DNA of 64,000 bases, taken from assembly GCF_949628265.1 (NCBI RefSeq), contig NC_088787.1:11832501-11896500 (forward strand), given 5' to 3'. Source of the stretch: Cloeon dipterum. Taxonomy: Eukaryota; Arthropoda; Insecta; Ephemeroptera; Baetidae. Of this stretch, positions 1-12,375 are shown piece by piece; position 1 is the first letter of the stretch; each line of letters starts with the position of its first letter. A program made the translations under genes and the position numbers. The notes under the pieces are model-generated. The model had not been told where the DNA came from and ran no database searches. It saw only the letters and a list, made by a program, of their open reading frames with translations.

Positions 1-2907
1 TCCCAGGGGAAGTCTCCGGAAAGAGAAGAACAGCAGCACCAGCGTCACTCCGCCGACGATGCCCTGGGTGCGGATCAGATTTTGTGCCGCAAAAAAGCCT
101 TCAGACTCACCTGCAAAACGAGGAGGAGCCTCAGCCCTGGGGGTCCGAAGGGGTTGCGGCCTCTGTAGGCTACGATGGGCAGCATCGCGGCCACCTGGAT
201 GGACGACCTCAGGACCAGGAGCTCCATCGGATCTATTGACTCAAGCCCCTTCACCAAAGCCGAGCACAGGGTGAAGAACACGCCTGAGAGAAACGCCAGC
301 AGAATGGCGCACCAGTTCGTCTTTGTCGGTTTCGGCGGGCCTAAGTCCTGTTTTTTTAAATAAAATATGAAAAAAATCTCTGTTAGATATATTCTAATCA
401 ATGATTTTAAGAAATTGTATCCTAGTTTGCCTTCATTCTTCTGAATTGAATGGAAATATTGCGCAGTTTGTATTTAATAAGATAAAAAATTAGACACTTT
501 TCAGCCAAAAAAATAAAATAAGGAAGATGATGGAGGACAAAATAACAAATTGCTTACAAAGAGTAGTAATGAGGCAAATTTATAAACTTTCTCTCCACTC
601 GCGTGCGTGACCTAAAACTTTTCCTTCCATTTTCCTAACCACCCTATAATAAATTAAAAAAATCAATTCTATATATATGTCATATATGTGTAGTGCCACA
701 AAATGGATTGCCTAGAGGAACCTTTGTATTGTTTGGCACAAAATATGATCCCATATTGGGGGTAAATCGGAAAAAAAGGTTTTTCACCTGTTTTTTGCTA
801 AAAAAAAACGTGCATTATTTTTGCGCATCGCAAAAATTGGCGAACGCAGGATATCACGTCCGTAAAATAATACGGAAGGAAAAATATTTATATTTAAAAT
901 GAACATGCAGAATCTGCGCGCAAAAATTGTATTGAATCTGATGGGAAAACGGGACGAAAATCCGTTTGTGATATATTACAAAATCTCGTACAACTCCATT
1001 CAGCTTTGTTAATGCAATTAATGTCATATTTAATTTATGCTGTCGAGTTGGGGTCGAGACATCACTACCAATGCATAATATAAATTTATGAATAACAGTT
1101 AATTGAATGAAGTCGACACTCTATAGTAACCCGATCTAATAATGAAAGGCGTGAAACAGAAGCTGAGAATGTGCATTTAAATAAAATCCTAATCGCATGA
1201 AGCGAAATTTAATCTTGCCGTAAAAGAAACGATTTTCAAACAGCCAAACCATGAAAGCGTATTATATTAAGTTCTTTTTCGCAAAAGGGCTGAAATGCTG
1301 TTCGACCAGTTGGACGAGAATTGCGTACGACCTCGCAGAGAACTGCAGTTGTTGTAGCAAAAGTAAATAATGAGAATGATATTTTTAATATAAATCTTCC
1401 TAAGATACGGCTATAGCCAGCAAATAAAATACATTCTTGTATTTACAATTGCAATCACAAGTTTTATAAGCATTTACCTTCATGCCGAACAACTCGGCCA
1501 AGACATATTTCATTTTCCATTCTGTTCTGCAACACTTTGACAGCTCAAGCTAGATCAACGCTCGCGCACGTGATTCTGGTCTCATTACCTGAATAACGAT
1601 ACGGTATTTTTTTTTGCAAGGACGACCTTTCTTCTATGGAGGATATCCCGTGACTTGAATCCTCCATTTTGAACTAAAGAGATGAATCTTTTTTATGGAA
1701 TATATATAGTTTTATTGAAAAAATAAATAATAATTTTTTCAAAATTATCGTGTTATAAATTTTGCTTGGGTGGAAAAGGATATAATTTTTGTAACTGTAG
1801 CTGATTTGTCTTATTAGGCTTTGTTAGGAGTTTTTCTGGAAAAAAATCAGCTCTGCAACAATCTGCAGTGGATTTTGCCTCTCTTACCGAGGAAAAACTT
1901 TTGCTTATATTTAATTTAAATGTGTGATGAATGTCACAAAAGTCTCCTTGCGATATTAAATCGCACAAAAATCTGAATATCAGAAGTCTATTTTCAACAA
2001 GCGATTTCTAGGAGTTAAATCCTTCTTCCAAATTTCATTACCTAATCGGAGAGGAATATGGTAGCAAAGTAAAATTATTTAATTTTTCCCTGTCTGAAGA
2101 ATATTAAAAAAACATTATAGCATATAGCTTAATCAAATTAATTTATTGGCTCATTTTATATATTTTTCTATTGGTTAATATTTTGTTCATTGATCAGCTT
2201 CAAATATTAGAAATTTTCGTTTGGTCTGAAATATTACCACAACCCGGAAGCAGGGTTACGAATTTTCCCCACCCGGATAAAACCCACCCGGGTTTTATTG
2301 GGTTTAACCAGGCTAAAAAACCCAATAAAACCCACTATTTTACCCAAGGCTCCAATATTTTTATGGGTCAAAAATAAAAAAATGCTAGAAAATAAAAAAA
2401 ATTGTTTTTTGGCTGTTTTTTTAACGCTGAAAAGGTAGTGCTGCATTTTTGCACATTGAAAAATTGGCAAGTCCCGGGCCATGAGGATTAAATTTCTTCG
2501 TTTCTTGAAAAAAAGCAGTGAATAGCAAATTTTAAAAAACCCAGAAAAACCCAAAAAAAACCCAAAAAACCCATATTACCCCCCAATAAAACCCAGGTGG
2601 GTCGGGCAAAATGTAAAAAACCCGGGTTTTTCGGAACCCTGCCCGGAAGTAAATTTATAGAGAACGAGAGGACAAATTATTTGAGCTGTTGACTCACCCT
2701 GAGTATTTTTTTGCGGACCTCGGTCCTGATCTCGCACTCTGACGAACTTCCCTTCCTGATGGCGTCATAGCTGGGCAGGAAGGTGGACGTGACGAGCACC
2801 TCGATCTCGTCCTTGTCGGTGGTGTACGGGGGCGGCGGCCGGGGCATGATCAGTGGGCCCCCGGGAACGTCCATGGTGGTGCGAGAAAAGCGACTGTCGT
2901 TCCGCAT
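1..2907 (-). CDS. SLC35G-type EamA transporter, copy 1 (3' part lies outside the window)
   Basis: Coding exons on the minus strand are 2907-2698, 347-111 and 63-1 (continuing off the left edge). All junctions are GT-AG in phase 0; the last visible intron is only 47 bp. The ATG at 2905-2907 is the first one after an in-frame stop near 2949. Residues 1-70 form a hydrophilic cytosolic-type tail with a proline-rich stretch ending in PPPPY. Residues 71-149 hold the first helices of an EamA drug/metabolite-transporter fold, including the family-like stretches NWCAILLAFLSG and NPFGPPGLR, and the third exon begins GIVGG and reads into FRRLPLG. These match the two paralogues downstream at the same intron positions. 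SLC35G proteins are multi-pass transporters of poorly known substrate. The 347-2698 intron holds a hAT-type element. Family assignment is firm; substrate is unknown. Confidence 0.85.
2243..2649. mobile_element. Non-autonomous hAT-superfamily element with 8-bp target-site duplication
   Basis: The element spans 2251-2641 (391 bp). Its ends are inverted: the left begins CAGGGTTACGAA and the right, read in reverse complement, begins CAGGGTTCCGAA. It is flanked on both sides by the same 8-bp sequence CCCGGAAG (2243-2250 and 2642-2649). An 8-bp duplication with CAGGG-type termini is the signature of hAT transposons. The interior is full of AAAACCC/GGGTTTT runs and codes for nothing, so it depends on a transposase made elsewhere. 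It sits in an intron of transporter copy 1. The perfect duplication shows the ends are correctly placed. Confidence 0.85.
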
Positions 2908-4039
2908 AATGGTAACACTCGAGGCGTGCGGCACCGAATGGATCTTCTAGTAATTAATCCGTCGCACCTGCGGCCTCTCCGCGCCACACTCGTTTTAATA
3001 TCCATCCACCCGATGCATATACTCACTATCCTGTGGCATTCCCACTCCGCATTGGAATCAATGTTTGTTTATTGTCGTGCGGTAGTGCTGTGAAAATCTC
3101 TTGCGTCTTATCTGAAGTGAGAATGAATGTGGTGCGCAGTGGGAGTGAGTGTATTAGCACAATTAAAACTGAATTTCAATCAGAGCTTTTGTGTTAACAG
3201 ATTTTTTTTGTATGTACAAAAAGGGAAAGTCTTGAGTTACGTAATATTTAATATTTGGCCACGAATATCATCACAAAGGTCCAAGAAGACAAGGAAGAGT
3301 TTTCGGATAATATACATAAAAATTAAATAGGATTTTTATTTTCGAACAGAATAGCAAAATTTAGATTTTAAATTAAAATTAAATTCATATTGGATTTAGA
3401 ATTTGTTTACTCTTGATCACGTGGAAATTTCGCTTACCTTGGCACGATTGGGCATCGAATTTCCAATAAGATCATATTCCATTTTAATATTTTACAGTCA
3501 TGATATATTTTCTTTGATAAATTATTGATATATATATTGTAATTTCTCTTCTCTTAAACCCTCTTGCTTGGCACAGAAATTTTTATCTCAGCCATTCTCT
3601 TTTGTTTTTACTATAGTCATGGTCAGAAATGTTTCAATGAAAAAAATATCATTTTAATATGAGAGGATTTAATGTGGCCCAATGAGGACCACGTTTTTTC
3701 AATGAGAGATTTTCGTTTTAATTAATTGAAAAAAAATCATACAGTGCTCTGTAGATCAGCCCTGGTTGTAAGGTCGGATTTTTGAATGTAAGAAAGCCAG
3801 AGTGGTATTGAGAAACAAAATCAGGTTTTAAATATTGGGTCAGGTCAGTGCTGCTGAACAGAAGGACACTTTTTAATGTTTAAAAAAGTGCAGCCAGATA
3901 CTGACTTGATTTTTTTCCTCCAGGCCTTATTATTTTTGTGACGCAATTTTTAAAAATGAGTAATATCAATTTTAAAAAGATCTAGCACTGGTGCAGGCGA
4001 AAGAATATTCCTAATCATTTTCGCACTTCAAATATTCTA

Positions 4040-5870
4040 AAAAATTATTATTATTATTTATTATATTAGACACCAACGGTGTACAACACAGAGTACATTA
4101 TATAACGATATTATTTAACTGCAATTTCTTATATTTAGCAGCTTGAAATAAGGTAGTTGTATTATTTTTACAATTGAGGAAATGATACATGTCTATACCG
4201 CTTTCATCGCAGAATTGGCAAACACAATTAGCAGAAACATCTAGATGGAAACGTTTGTCTTTACATAACAGAAAATGATAACCATGGAAAGAGTATCTCG
4301 TAAAAACACTTCGATCTTTACAATAGGGTAGCCACCAGTTCTTGTTTGTCATAGCTGGGGTACTGTAAAAATTAGGGTGAATATTTTGTTTTTTATGCAT
4401 CATATTATCCAAGAATTTAATATAAACAGGTGTGTCCGGCAGGGAGAATTTTGTCTTTAAGTCATTTACAAAATAATCAGTCTCAACTAGATCATATACA
4501 AATCTTGATTTCATTCTCTTATCGACACATAAGGCTTTCTTAAAAAATCTAGACTTAGCACATTCAAGATTATTTAAGTCTTTTAAAGTCAAGTATTTCC
4601 AGACAGCTTCAATACCATATGAGGCAACAGGAGAAATAGCTAAATCAAATAATTTTTTGGCTGTAACAATAGAACTTTTTGACAAATTTTTAATTTTGCC
4701 TGTAGCAAATATTGAGGCTTTAACTCTCTTATCAATATGTTTACTAAAACATACACCTGCAGTTTGGAAAGTGACTCCTAGATAATTAATTGAAGAGCAG
4801 AAGGTAATTTTATTCTGTTTTTCCCAGTTCAAATCTACTTTGCTATAACGACCATGACCACCGGCTCTAAATTTCATGACTTGGCATTTCTTTTCGTTTA
4901 ATTTTAAACATCTTATAGCTAGGTAGTCTGTAATTCTGGGCAGTAAAATGGAAAAATCATTTAAATTTTCACTTAAAAGTACAATATCATCTGCATACAA
5001 AATGCATTTAACGCCAGGGAAATCTTTCATAATATCGTTAATATCACTGATAGCAAAAATGAACAGGAAGGGTGACATGCACCCTCCTTGTTTAACCCCG
5101 TTTGACTGTAAAATTTCTTCAGAAACGGAAATACCATCATTAATTAATAGAAAATTTACGTCAAGAATTTCTGCAAGCAAGTTTAGCTCTTCAAAAGAAA
5201 AGATTTTTGTATCTACGACTTTCTTAAAGATAAATGTTCTACTAATAGAATCGAATGCTTTTTGTAAATCTAAAAATAAAGCGTACAGGGGTCTCTTATT
5301 TACAATTACTGTTGAGTGAATATGTTGAATAAGTAAATTTACAGCTTGTACAGTAGATTTCCCTTTAATAAAGCCGAATTGATTTAATGGAATATAGCTG
5401 ATTAGAGAGGAATACAAACGTTTGTTAAGCATTTTGTCCAAAAGATTAAACATAGAGGAGGATAAATTGATCCCTCTATAATTGTTTACATCCTCCGGAC
5501 TACCTTTGTTTTTAAATAAAAGCTTCAAATTAGAGAGTTTCCAGGAATCGGGAAAAATACCATTCTGAAGGCATATATTATAAAATTTCGTTAGTTCACT
5601 ATTTAAAACTACGTTTAACTCTTTCAAACATTTATTTGTTACCAAGTCAAGCCCTGGTGCTTTCTTAATTTTTAGTTCCTTAATAGATAAATTTACTTCA
5701 TCTTCTAGGAACCATTTAACAGTAGGATTTTTAGTGTAATTTATTAAAAGGTCTTTTAGATTTAGAGAATCTGATGCGCTTAATTTGGCATTGTTGTAAA
5801 TCGCTCCAAAATGAGCCTCCCAAAAAATTATAGTTATTCCAGACTTTAATATATAAGACATATTTTAACT
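4040..5870 (-). mobile_element. 5'-truncated LINE (non-LTR retrotransposon)
   Basis: This minus-strand insertion consists of a reverse-transcriptase frame (4098-5861), a short 3' untranslated part and a 3' tail of AAT/TAA trinucleotide repeats at about 4040-4065. It has no endonuclease domain and no first ORF, so reverse transcription stopped early, as is common for LINE copies. The trinucleotide tail, rather than poly(A), points to a non-LTR clade with simple-repeat tails. I could not identify convincing target-site duplications, so the outer borders are approximate. It lies in the same orientation as transporter copy 1, between that gene's first coding exon and a candidate upstream non-coding exon. 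Confidence 0.85.
4098..5861 (-). CDS. LINE reverse transcriptase (C-terminal part of ORF2, uninterrupted)
   Basis: The 587-codon frame has no stops or frameshifts. It contains the RNA-directed DNA polymerase domain (roughly residues 65-370). The palm motif LFLDLQKAFDSI carries the first catalytic aspartate near residue 198, and LYADDIVLLS carries the catalytic pair near residues 291-292. VNNYRGINL, NQFGFIKGKST and GVKQGG..SPFLF are typical non-LTR RT motifs. Near the C-terminus a CxxC...H...C cluster (CQFCDES..MYHFLNC) resembles the zinc-finger-like end of many LINE ORF2 proteins. The protein begins within the linker before RT, because the element is truncated and lacks the endonuclease. The clean frame argues for a young insertion. 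The exact clade is not resolved from sequence alone. Confidence 0.9.
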   Translation of the reverse strand: MSYILKSGITIIFWEAHFGAIYNNAKLSASDSLNLKDLLINYTKNPTVKWFLEDEVNLSIKELKIKKAPGLDLVTNKCLKELNVVLNSELTKFYNICLQNGIFPDSWKLSNLKLLFKNKGSPEDVNNYRGINLSSSMFNLLDKMLNKRLYSSLISYIPLNQFGFIKGKSTVQAVNLLIQHIHSTVIVNKRPLYALFLDLQKAFDSISRTFIFKKVVDTKIFSFEELNLLAEILDVNFLLINDGISVSEEILQSNGVKQGGCMSPFLFIFAISDINDIMKDFPGVKCILYADDIVLLSENLNDFSILLPRITDYLAIRCLKLNEKKCQVMKFRAGGHGRYSKVDLNWEKQNKITFCSSINYLGVTFQTAGVCFSKHIDKRVKASIFATGKIKNLSKSSIVTAKKLFDLAISPVASYGIEAVWKYLTLKDLNNLECAKSRFFKKALCVDKRMKSRFVYDLVETDYFVNDLKTKFSLPDTPVYIKFLDNMMHKKQNIHPNFYSTPAMTNKNWWLPYCKDRSVFTRYSFHGYHFLLCKDKRFHLDVSANCVCQFCDESGIDMYHFLNCKNNTTTLFQAAKYKKLQLNNIVI

Positions 5871-6106
5871 TTTAGAATTTTAAAAACGATTTTAATTTGA
5901 GTGATTTGATTTTCTTCTATTTAGAATTCATGGATTTTAATTAAATTTTTTACGGGCGATTTAAAACAAGAATTTCAATCCACCTATGACTTTTTTTTAT
6001 CAAAATCACGCATTTTTACCTCAAAACAAAAAAAATCGTTCCCTCGTCATGCAAGATGCGAAACGCAGAATGAAATTTGCAGTAAGCTGAGAGCCTCGGT
6101 ACTCAC

Positions 6107-6300
6107 TTGCACGCGATGCGATTGACCCTGTCTCAGCGCATTATGCAGATTCGCCTTTGTAAACAACAGCAGCAGTAGTGGCAGGGGCAAAAATAAATGT
6201 TAATCCGCGCACACACGCTCTCGACTCTCGCCCGGCGACCACACTCACTCTCAATCCGCGGCTGAAGCGGCCGGCCACTCACTCGCTCGCTCTCTCGCGA
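6107..6300 (-). other. Candidate 5' non-coding exon and CpG-rich promoter region of transporter copy 1
   Basis: A strong minus-strand donor (GTGAGTA) begins at 6106, at the edge of a CpG-rich block (about 6060-6480) that stands out from AT-rich surroundings. There is no coding frame in it. Its place upstream of transporter copy 1 suggests a non-coding first exon spliced over the LINE to the exon holding the ATG at 2907. The upstream limit and the acceptor are guesses. It could instead be an unrelated regulatory island. Confidence 0.3.
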
Positions 6301-6722
6301 GTCTCAGTCTCACGTGACGCCTGCTCTTTATGCTGGCGTCTTATGTTGCAGTCGTGGTGTCAGTGTCGGCGCCAACAACCCACTCGCATCGACCGCACGC
6401 ACGCTCCAATTATGAAAATGCACTCACTCGAAAGCGAAATTATCGAAAAGTAATCATCGGCGCATCGCCGGCGCGGAGAGATAAGGGGAAACGTGCCGGA
6501 ATTAACGGGGAAATGTTTCTTAATCAAAAGCGGTGTTTGTTCAAGTTTTCATAGCTTTTATTTGCATTGCGAATAATCATCAGTTATCAGTTTCACAAGC
6601 CCAAGGTATACTCGGCCATTTATGCATCTAATAATTACTGGTATATGATCTTTCTCAATTAAATCTTTTCTGACAGTTTACAAAAAGGCCGCATAATCAC
6701 AACCTATATTAGTCTTGTCGGA

Positions 6723-9700
6723 TTACCAGCTGTACACACAGCATGGCCATTGTTGTGGAAACAATTGGGCGATTTGCTCCTCAATGCCGATAGCTATGAC
6801 GCACATGCAAATCAGAACAGATCCGACAGCTCCCATGATGTCTGGCACGTCGCTCCAGTAGCAAATCTGAAAATGAAAATGAGAGTTTTTTATTCAAAAA
6901 ATGTGAAATATTGAACCGAATATTCAGTTATCTCACTGTCAGTCACAGAAATGGTTTATTATTCTCTAAATTTAAGGCCGCGTTGTTTAGATGGTTTTCT
7001 TTAAATCTGTGAAGCTTCTCAACTTTCAAATACAGCTTTTGACACACTTTGTGATTTGTGATATTTGGAATAACATTCATAAAAATGAAATCAATAGATT
7101 AGAGCAACACAGAAATTTCAGACTTAAAGCGGTTGCAATTATCTCGTGTAGAGTATAACTTGCGCGGTTGGATCATTTTATTTATATCCTCTCATTGGGA
7201 TCTGGTTAGTGGAATTAACATTAAATTCACAATTTTTTTGCGGCTCTGCAAGACTCATGCGGCTTAAGAACCGGTTTGGGATGCACGTCATTAAAAACGA
7301 ATAACCTCAGAGAGGAGTATCTCGGCGCATTTGCATTACCGCTGACCTAGGATAAATTTTAAACCTCACCTTTTAATGAAAATTTCCTATTCAATTCAAA
7401 TTTGTTAGCAGCTTGAGGCTCTCCTCGGTTTATAAGGTTTTGGAATTGAGCTGGTCAGTTATTTTTTCTGAGCTTCCAGTTGTTATGGAAACTTGAAATA
7501 AGCTCAAAATATAAGCCATTATAGGTGTTTTTTTTTTTTAAATAATTTTGTACGACATCTATCACAAAAAAACACATGCAAATTAGCAAATCCGACTTTT
7601 CAGATAAGTAATTATGTAAAATTTCCCAACTTCACGGGCTACTCGTGCATTTTATTTCCCTCTAACCTGTTAACTATTATCTTAAACAAAAGTAACCAGG
7701 TTGGAGGTAAATCGTTGGCCTCCCTTGACAAAGCTCAACTCATTGTAGACCTCTGTTATTTATTTGGCCGAAAGGCCTGTCCTGTTTTTCTCTCTCCCTC
7801 TTTTCAACCCAACGTTGAGTCATGTTTCAGAATATTTTTCTATTCTCCCAGCTAGTTCAAGCTATCAGACTTTCATTCCCCAGTGACTCGCTTCCGGTCC
7901 TTGTTCATTCACGCCACACCTGTCATAAAATGTAGGATATTTTGTCACACGATACGGTATCGTCATTGCAATTTACAGACATTTTTTATACTTTTAATTT
8001 CTTAGGGAAAACCATCAGAGAAAATATGTATTATAATTGACACCTATTTTAACATATAATTTTCTCTCGACTTCGTAAATGAAAAAATTTAAACGCCCAA
8101 TTCAAAAATAAAATAATTCCTAGTAAGAAAATTTACAATATTCTTAGTGGTAAAATAAAAATTTGACGAGGAAATCAATATTTTTGTTCCATATTTTAAT
8201 AGCATTTTACTCTAAATTAAAAATAAAATCAGAAAATCTGACCGCTAAAACAAATTTTGTAGAAAATGTTAAGATTCCAATTTTACACATACGGAAATTT
8301 ATTAAAATATATATAAGCTGGTTGCATATTTTTTTAAATTATTAAAAACAATTGTGGAGGTTTCTGTGTCAGTTCCTGCACAGCGCGCAAATCATTAAAT
8401 TTTTGTTTAGTTTGGCTGTCAATTATCAATTACACACTAAAAATCATCTTAATTTACTAAAAAACCTCTAAAGTAAACAAAAGAGAAAAATCTAATTTTC
8501 CTGTCCTGCTAATTAAAAATAATTGAAAAACAAGTTCAAATTAATTCATCGCATGATGCACCTGTAATTATATGCAAAGCTACCTGAAGGATAAACGCCA
8601 AGACAATGTCTAGCGAGCGGGTGACGGCGACCTTGCCGGCGCTCTCGAGGTTGAGCGCGATGACGAGCAGTACCTGTCCGAGCAGCCCGGTGACACCGAC
8701 CAGACTTGCGTAGGCCCACTCGACGAGCGGCGCGCTCCACAAGGAGCCACCCATGCCCGCGGCCCAGGGCCCCTCGGCGGCGAACGACAAGCTTAGCGAA
8801 ATGACGAGGCTGCCGACGCTCAAGTAGAGCACCATCACGGAGAAGTGCACCTCCTTGCATTTCCGCATCACCACGATGTTCACCGCCGAGAGAAATGCGC
8901 CCAGCACGGCGGCAGAGTAGCCCAGCACGTCGTACGTCATGCTTGGATCGCCCTATTCAATTAGAAAAGAAATTCAGCTGAAAAATGGATCGGAAAAACT
9001 GGAAATTTATTTTTTACGAACCATAATTTTACAAGCCCCAAAACAAAAACTACATTGCAGACCAAAAAGGTGATGAATTTACGCTTAATCATTTATTATT
9101 TAAATAATACTCAATATTGCAGCTCATTACCAAACATTTTGAACCAGGAAATTATTCATAATCCTTCTCGTAATAGCTTTTGGCCTCCAGAGGCGGTTCA
9201 CACAGTTGTAAATATTTATTGAGACAGGGTAATTAAAGAAATAGACTTTTGGCCATTAAGATCCAAATACCTGCTAATTTTTTCTCACCTTGGAAACTGT
9301 ATGAATATAATATATAATTATTCGTGTTAATTTTACTAAACTCAAATAAAAACATTTTTACTGTGATCATACAAACCAGCAGATTCGATCTACGGCGGAA
9401 AAAACCGCACATTTTTTTAAATTGTGCGTTGCCAACAATTCACAATTTAATAAAACTCTTTCTAAGTAAATATATCATGCAATTATTAATTCATAACTTA
9501 CTAAATTGAAAATAAACGGTGGTCTGGTGATAAGGACCAGCCCTGTGACGAGGGTGATGGCTATGACGACGCGAAAGGTGCCGCACAGCTCGCGTAGGAA
9601 GGCGAAAGACATGATCAGTACAAAAACTGGTGAGCTGAAAATAATGGACGTTGCATCTCCCAGTGGCAGCCTCCTGAACGCGATAAACAGTGCCACCAGC

Positions 9701-12204
9701 AACCAACCACCAATAAATCCCTAGAACAAAGTAAATATTGGAAGAATTCACGATCAATTTTTAAAAGTTTAAAAATCAAATAGCTTGTAAAAGATTTAAA
9801 TTTTTAATCATTCAAATGAAAAACATCAACATTTTCAAATTTTTATGAAAAAGTGATGAAATGCGGTCGAATTGCCTTATAGAAGAGCCATTATTTATTT
9901 ATTTGACGAAAGGGGATCCAAAGCACACTTTTTTAACCATGGAAAAGATGAAATAAATTTCCAAAACATCCTGTATGTGTAAACCCTGCAGAAACACAAA
10001 TTTTGACGAATCTTTTCACAGATTCTCATTATTTAGACTGATAAACGCTGTGATTATCGTTGATTTTGTTTGAAATGAGCCAAAGTTATCTAAATCACGT
10101 GCTTCTTGCTCATTCTTTTTTATTGAATTTTCCTTTATATTCAAAAAACGATTTCTAAAAAGACAATTGTCAAGTTGTATCAAGAGAAGCAAAATATTTC
10201 CCCCGAGAAATACTTTAAAATAGAAAATTAAATTATCTATCGAATTTATTAATGTAATTTTAAGGCCCTCTTAGATAATGAATCTTTAGGTGTTTCCTTT
10301 TTCCCCACATTTATTTGGTTTGAAACTTTATACTCACCTGGACCATCATTAGGATTCTGTATCCAGGCGGGCCGAAAGGGTTAATCAGCTTCCACGCAAT
10401 AAGCGGCGCGACGGCCGTGATTTGGATGGCGGCGCGCAAAGCGAGCAACTCCATTGGGTTGATCAGCTCAATACCCTTCACGAGACCGGATGACAGGGTA
10501 AAACACACCCCTGACAAGAAGGTCAGCAGGATGGCCCACCAGTTTGTTCTGCGCGCTGCCGTAGGGCCCAAATCCTGACGAGTCAAAATGCATTAAGAAA
10601 CAGCAGACTTAAAAAAGTTAACATTTTTTACCTCTTTAATTTTGCGGTGGAGCTCATTGTGATCAACGATTGAGCTGTAGTTGGACTGGCTCGAGTCTCT
10701 GAGCGAGTCCTGCTCACTTGATGTGCTGGACGGGGAAACGCCATCAATTGCTACAAAAAGAAGTAATTTTTTACTGTAAATATAAATTCTTATAAGCCGA
10801 AAAAAGAGTTTTATTAGATATTTGTTGTTTTCTTTAGAGAAAATTAAGAGTAAGACTTCGTTGATTGGTTGGTGAGTGAAATTATTATTATATTTTTATT
10901 TTAATGAAATAGAGGGTGCACTGTTTACGCCGAAACAGGTTGAATTATATAAGAAATTTTACAATCTTGTAACTTTTTACTGTTTAAGTTTAGTTGTTCG
11001 CCAGGAGGAGTACAAGAAATTAAAAATTAAAATTGAAAATTTGCATTCGGCATTGCTAAATATGAGAAAAATATTTACTGACCGCATGTCACAAAGCAGA
11101 AACTACACAGATTTCAAATTTGACGTAATATCTAAAACAATCCACCGCTGTTGTGAAAAGTAAAATATGTGTGGTGGAAAACAAATCAAATTTCTTGATT
11201 TCAATGATCTCAGCAGATGTGAAAAGGAGTGGAAAACACGAAATACAATCGGGGCTTTACGTGTTTTCAATGTTCTATGAAGTTGCGGTGGTCTCCAGTG
11301 TACGGCCGGGTAAAACATGACTTCTAAACCAACTGGTAATTGAAACTGAACTTGCATATTGTATGAACCACCACAAGGTGTGAGCCCAGAGGATATCTCA
11401 AAGCGGCTTGGATTGGTTGCCTGCGCAATGCCCAATGCGCGAGATATTTGTACTTATTTTCAAATGGATAAAAAAAACAAGCAGCCGGTTGCAAGCCTTT
11501 TATGTTCAAATTGTTCAAAAGTAAGAATATTCTGCTCTTATATAACTATAACAACCTTGGTGATTGAAACTGATTTATCACATGATTTTTTTATCGTCTG
11601 GGCCTTGCAACTGAGCCGCGAAAAACTCGTTAAGGTTTTTTTTTTTATTTGCTTAACTCGAACCCGTGACTACCTGTGAGTGTAAGCGTGCATAAAAAAA
11701 TTGATGATTAGTTTCGTCACGGGTCTGCTTCCTGTCGCGTGATTAATCTGCAAATTATCGTCTGCCTTTTGGAGATTTTTTATGTACATATAAAGCACAA
11801 AAAACGTCTCTCCGAATGATCGTATTGTTAAAAAATTCAAATCTGTTACGTAATCATTACAAGTCTAAAATTGATTTTCAAATTAAATTCTAATAAAATT
11901 CAACCAATAAAAGGTTATTTTAAAATTGTGCCAGTAATTTGATTCACTTCGCAATTTGCGAATTCTGTTCCGGAAATGCACCAGCAGAAAATAGACAAAA
12001 TCTTTAATTTCCCTTTTTTTAACTTAAAATTTCATGGCAAGTTATTTTTTAAACTAAATACTAAGAAACATTATTTTAAATTGAAACACGATATGTCTGG
12101 AATCTTAGGAATAAAAAATACTTAAATTAAAATAGCTGCATTAAAACTACACAACGAATTCCAACTCAAGAAATTACTGAATTCTAACCTTTCTGCACTC
12201 CCAT
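6723..12204 (-). CDS. SLC35G-type EamA transporter, copy 2 (complete)
   Basis: Six coding exons: 12204-12189, 10750-10632, 10574-10338, 9720-9502, 8952-8584 and 6866-6723. They sum to 1104 nt, giving 367 aa plus TAA. The first coding exon is a 16-nt micro-exon (MGVQK plus one base); its donor GTTAGA and the next acceptor join in frame to give MGVQKAIDGV. The other junctions are phase 0. Residues 1-45 are a Ser-rich hydrophilic tail. Ten likely membrane helices follow in two EamA repeats, the first starting at NWWAILLTFLSG (about residue 56) and the second at VLGYSAAVLGAFLSA (about residue 205). Hallmarks are NPFGPPG, FRRLPLGDAT, FSSPVF and VTRSLDIVLAF. The product should be a multi-pass membrane transporter; substrate unknown. 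A poly(A) signal (AATAAA, minus strand) lies at 6557-6562. Confidence 0.9.
9901..10012. repeat. About 110-bp block shared between introns of transporter copies 2 and 3 (first occurrence)
   Basis: This block and 15618-15725 share recognisable sequence in the same orientation, including ATGGAAAAGATGA, AATTTCCAAAA, CCCTGCAGAAA/CCCTACAGAAA and AATTTTGAC. It lies in the intron between the 237-nt and 219-nt exons of copy 2. The other copy lies in a different intron of copy 3, so this is not simple retention of a duplicated intron. It is more likely a short dispersed repeat. No coding potential is seen. Confidence 0.45.
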
Positions 12205-12360
12205 GTTTACGTGAAGAGCAGTCACTTGTGCAAGCGTCTTTCTGCCCTCTCGGATCCAGTCTGACCCATTGGGTGTTTTCTTGCAGGTGCCAGAGTGTAC
12301 AGCCGCAAAATCAGAGAGTGGTTGCTCAGCATCCCGCTCGAAAAATCACGTGGACCGCTA

Positions 12361-12375
12361 CCATACCATACCATA
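12361..12375. repeat. (CCATA)3 pentamer repeat upstream of transporter copy 2
   Basis: Three CCATA units about 160 bp upstream of the start codon of copy 2. Confidence 0.85.

Noticed and set aside
11640..11720. tRNA-like GGTTCGAGT on the minus strand with a 7-base match near the ends
   Set aside because: The intervening length is far too short for a tRNA and no A box or anticodon arm could be placed.
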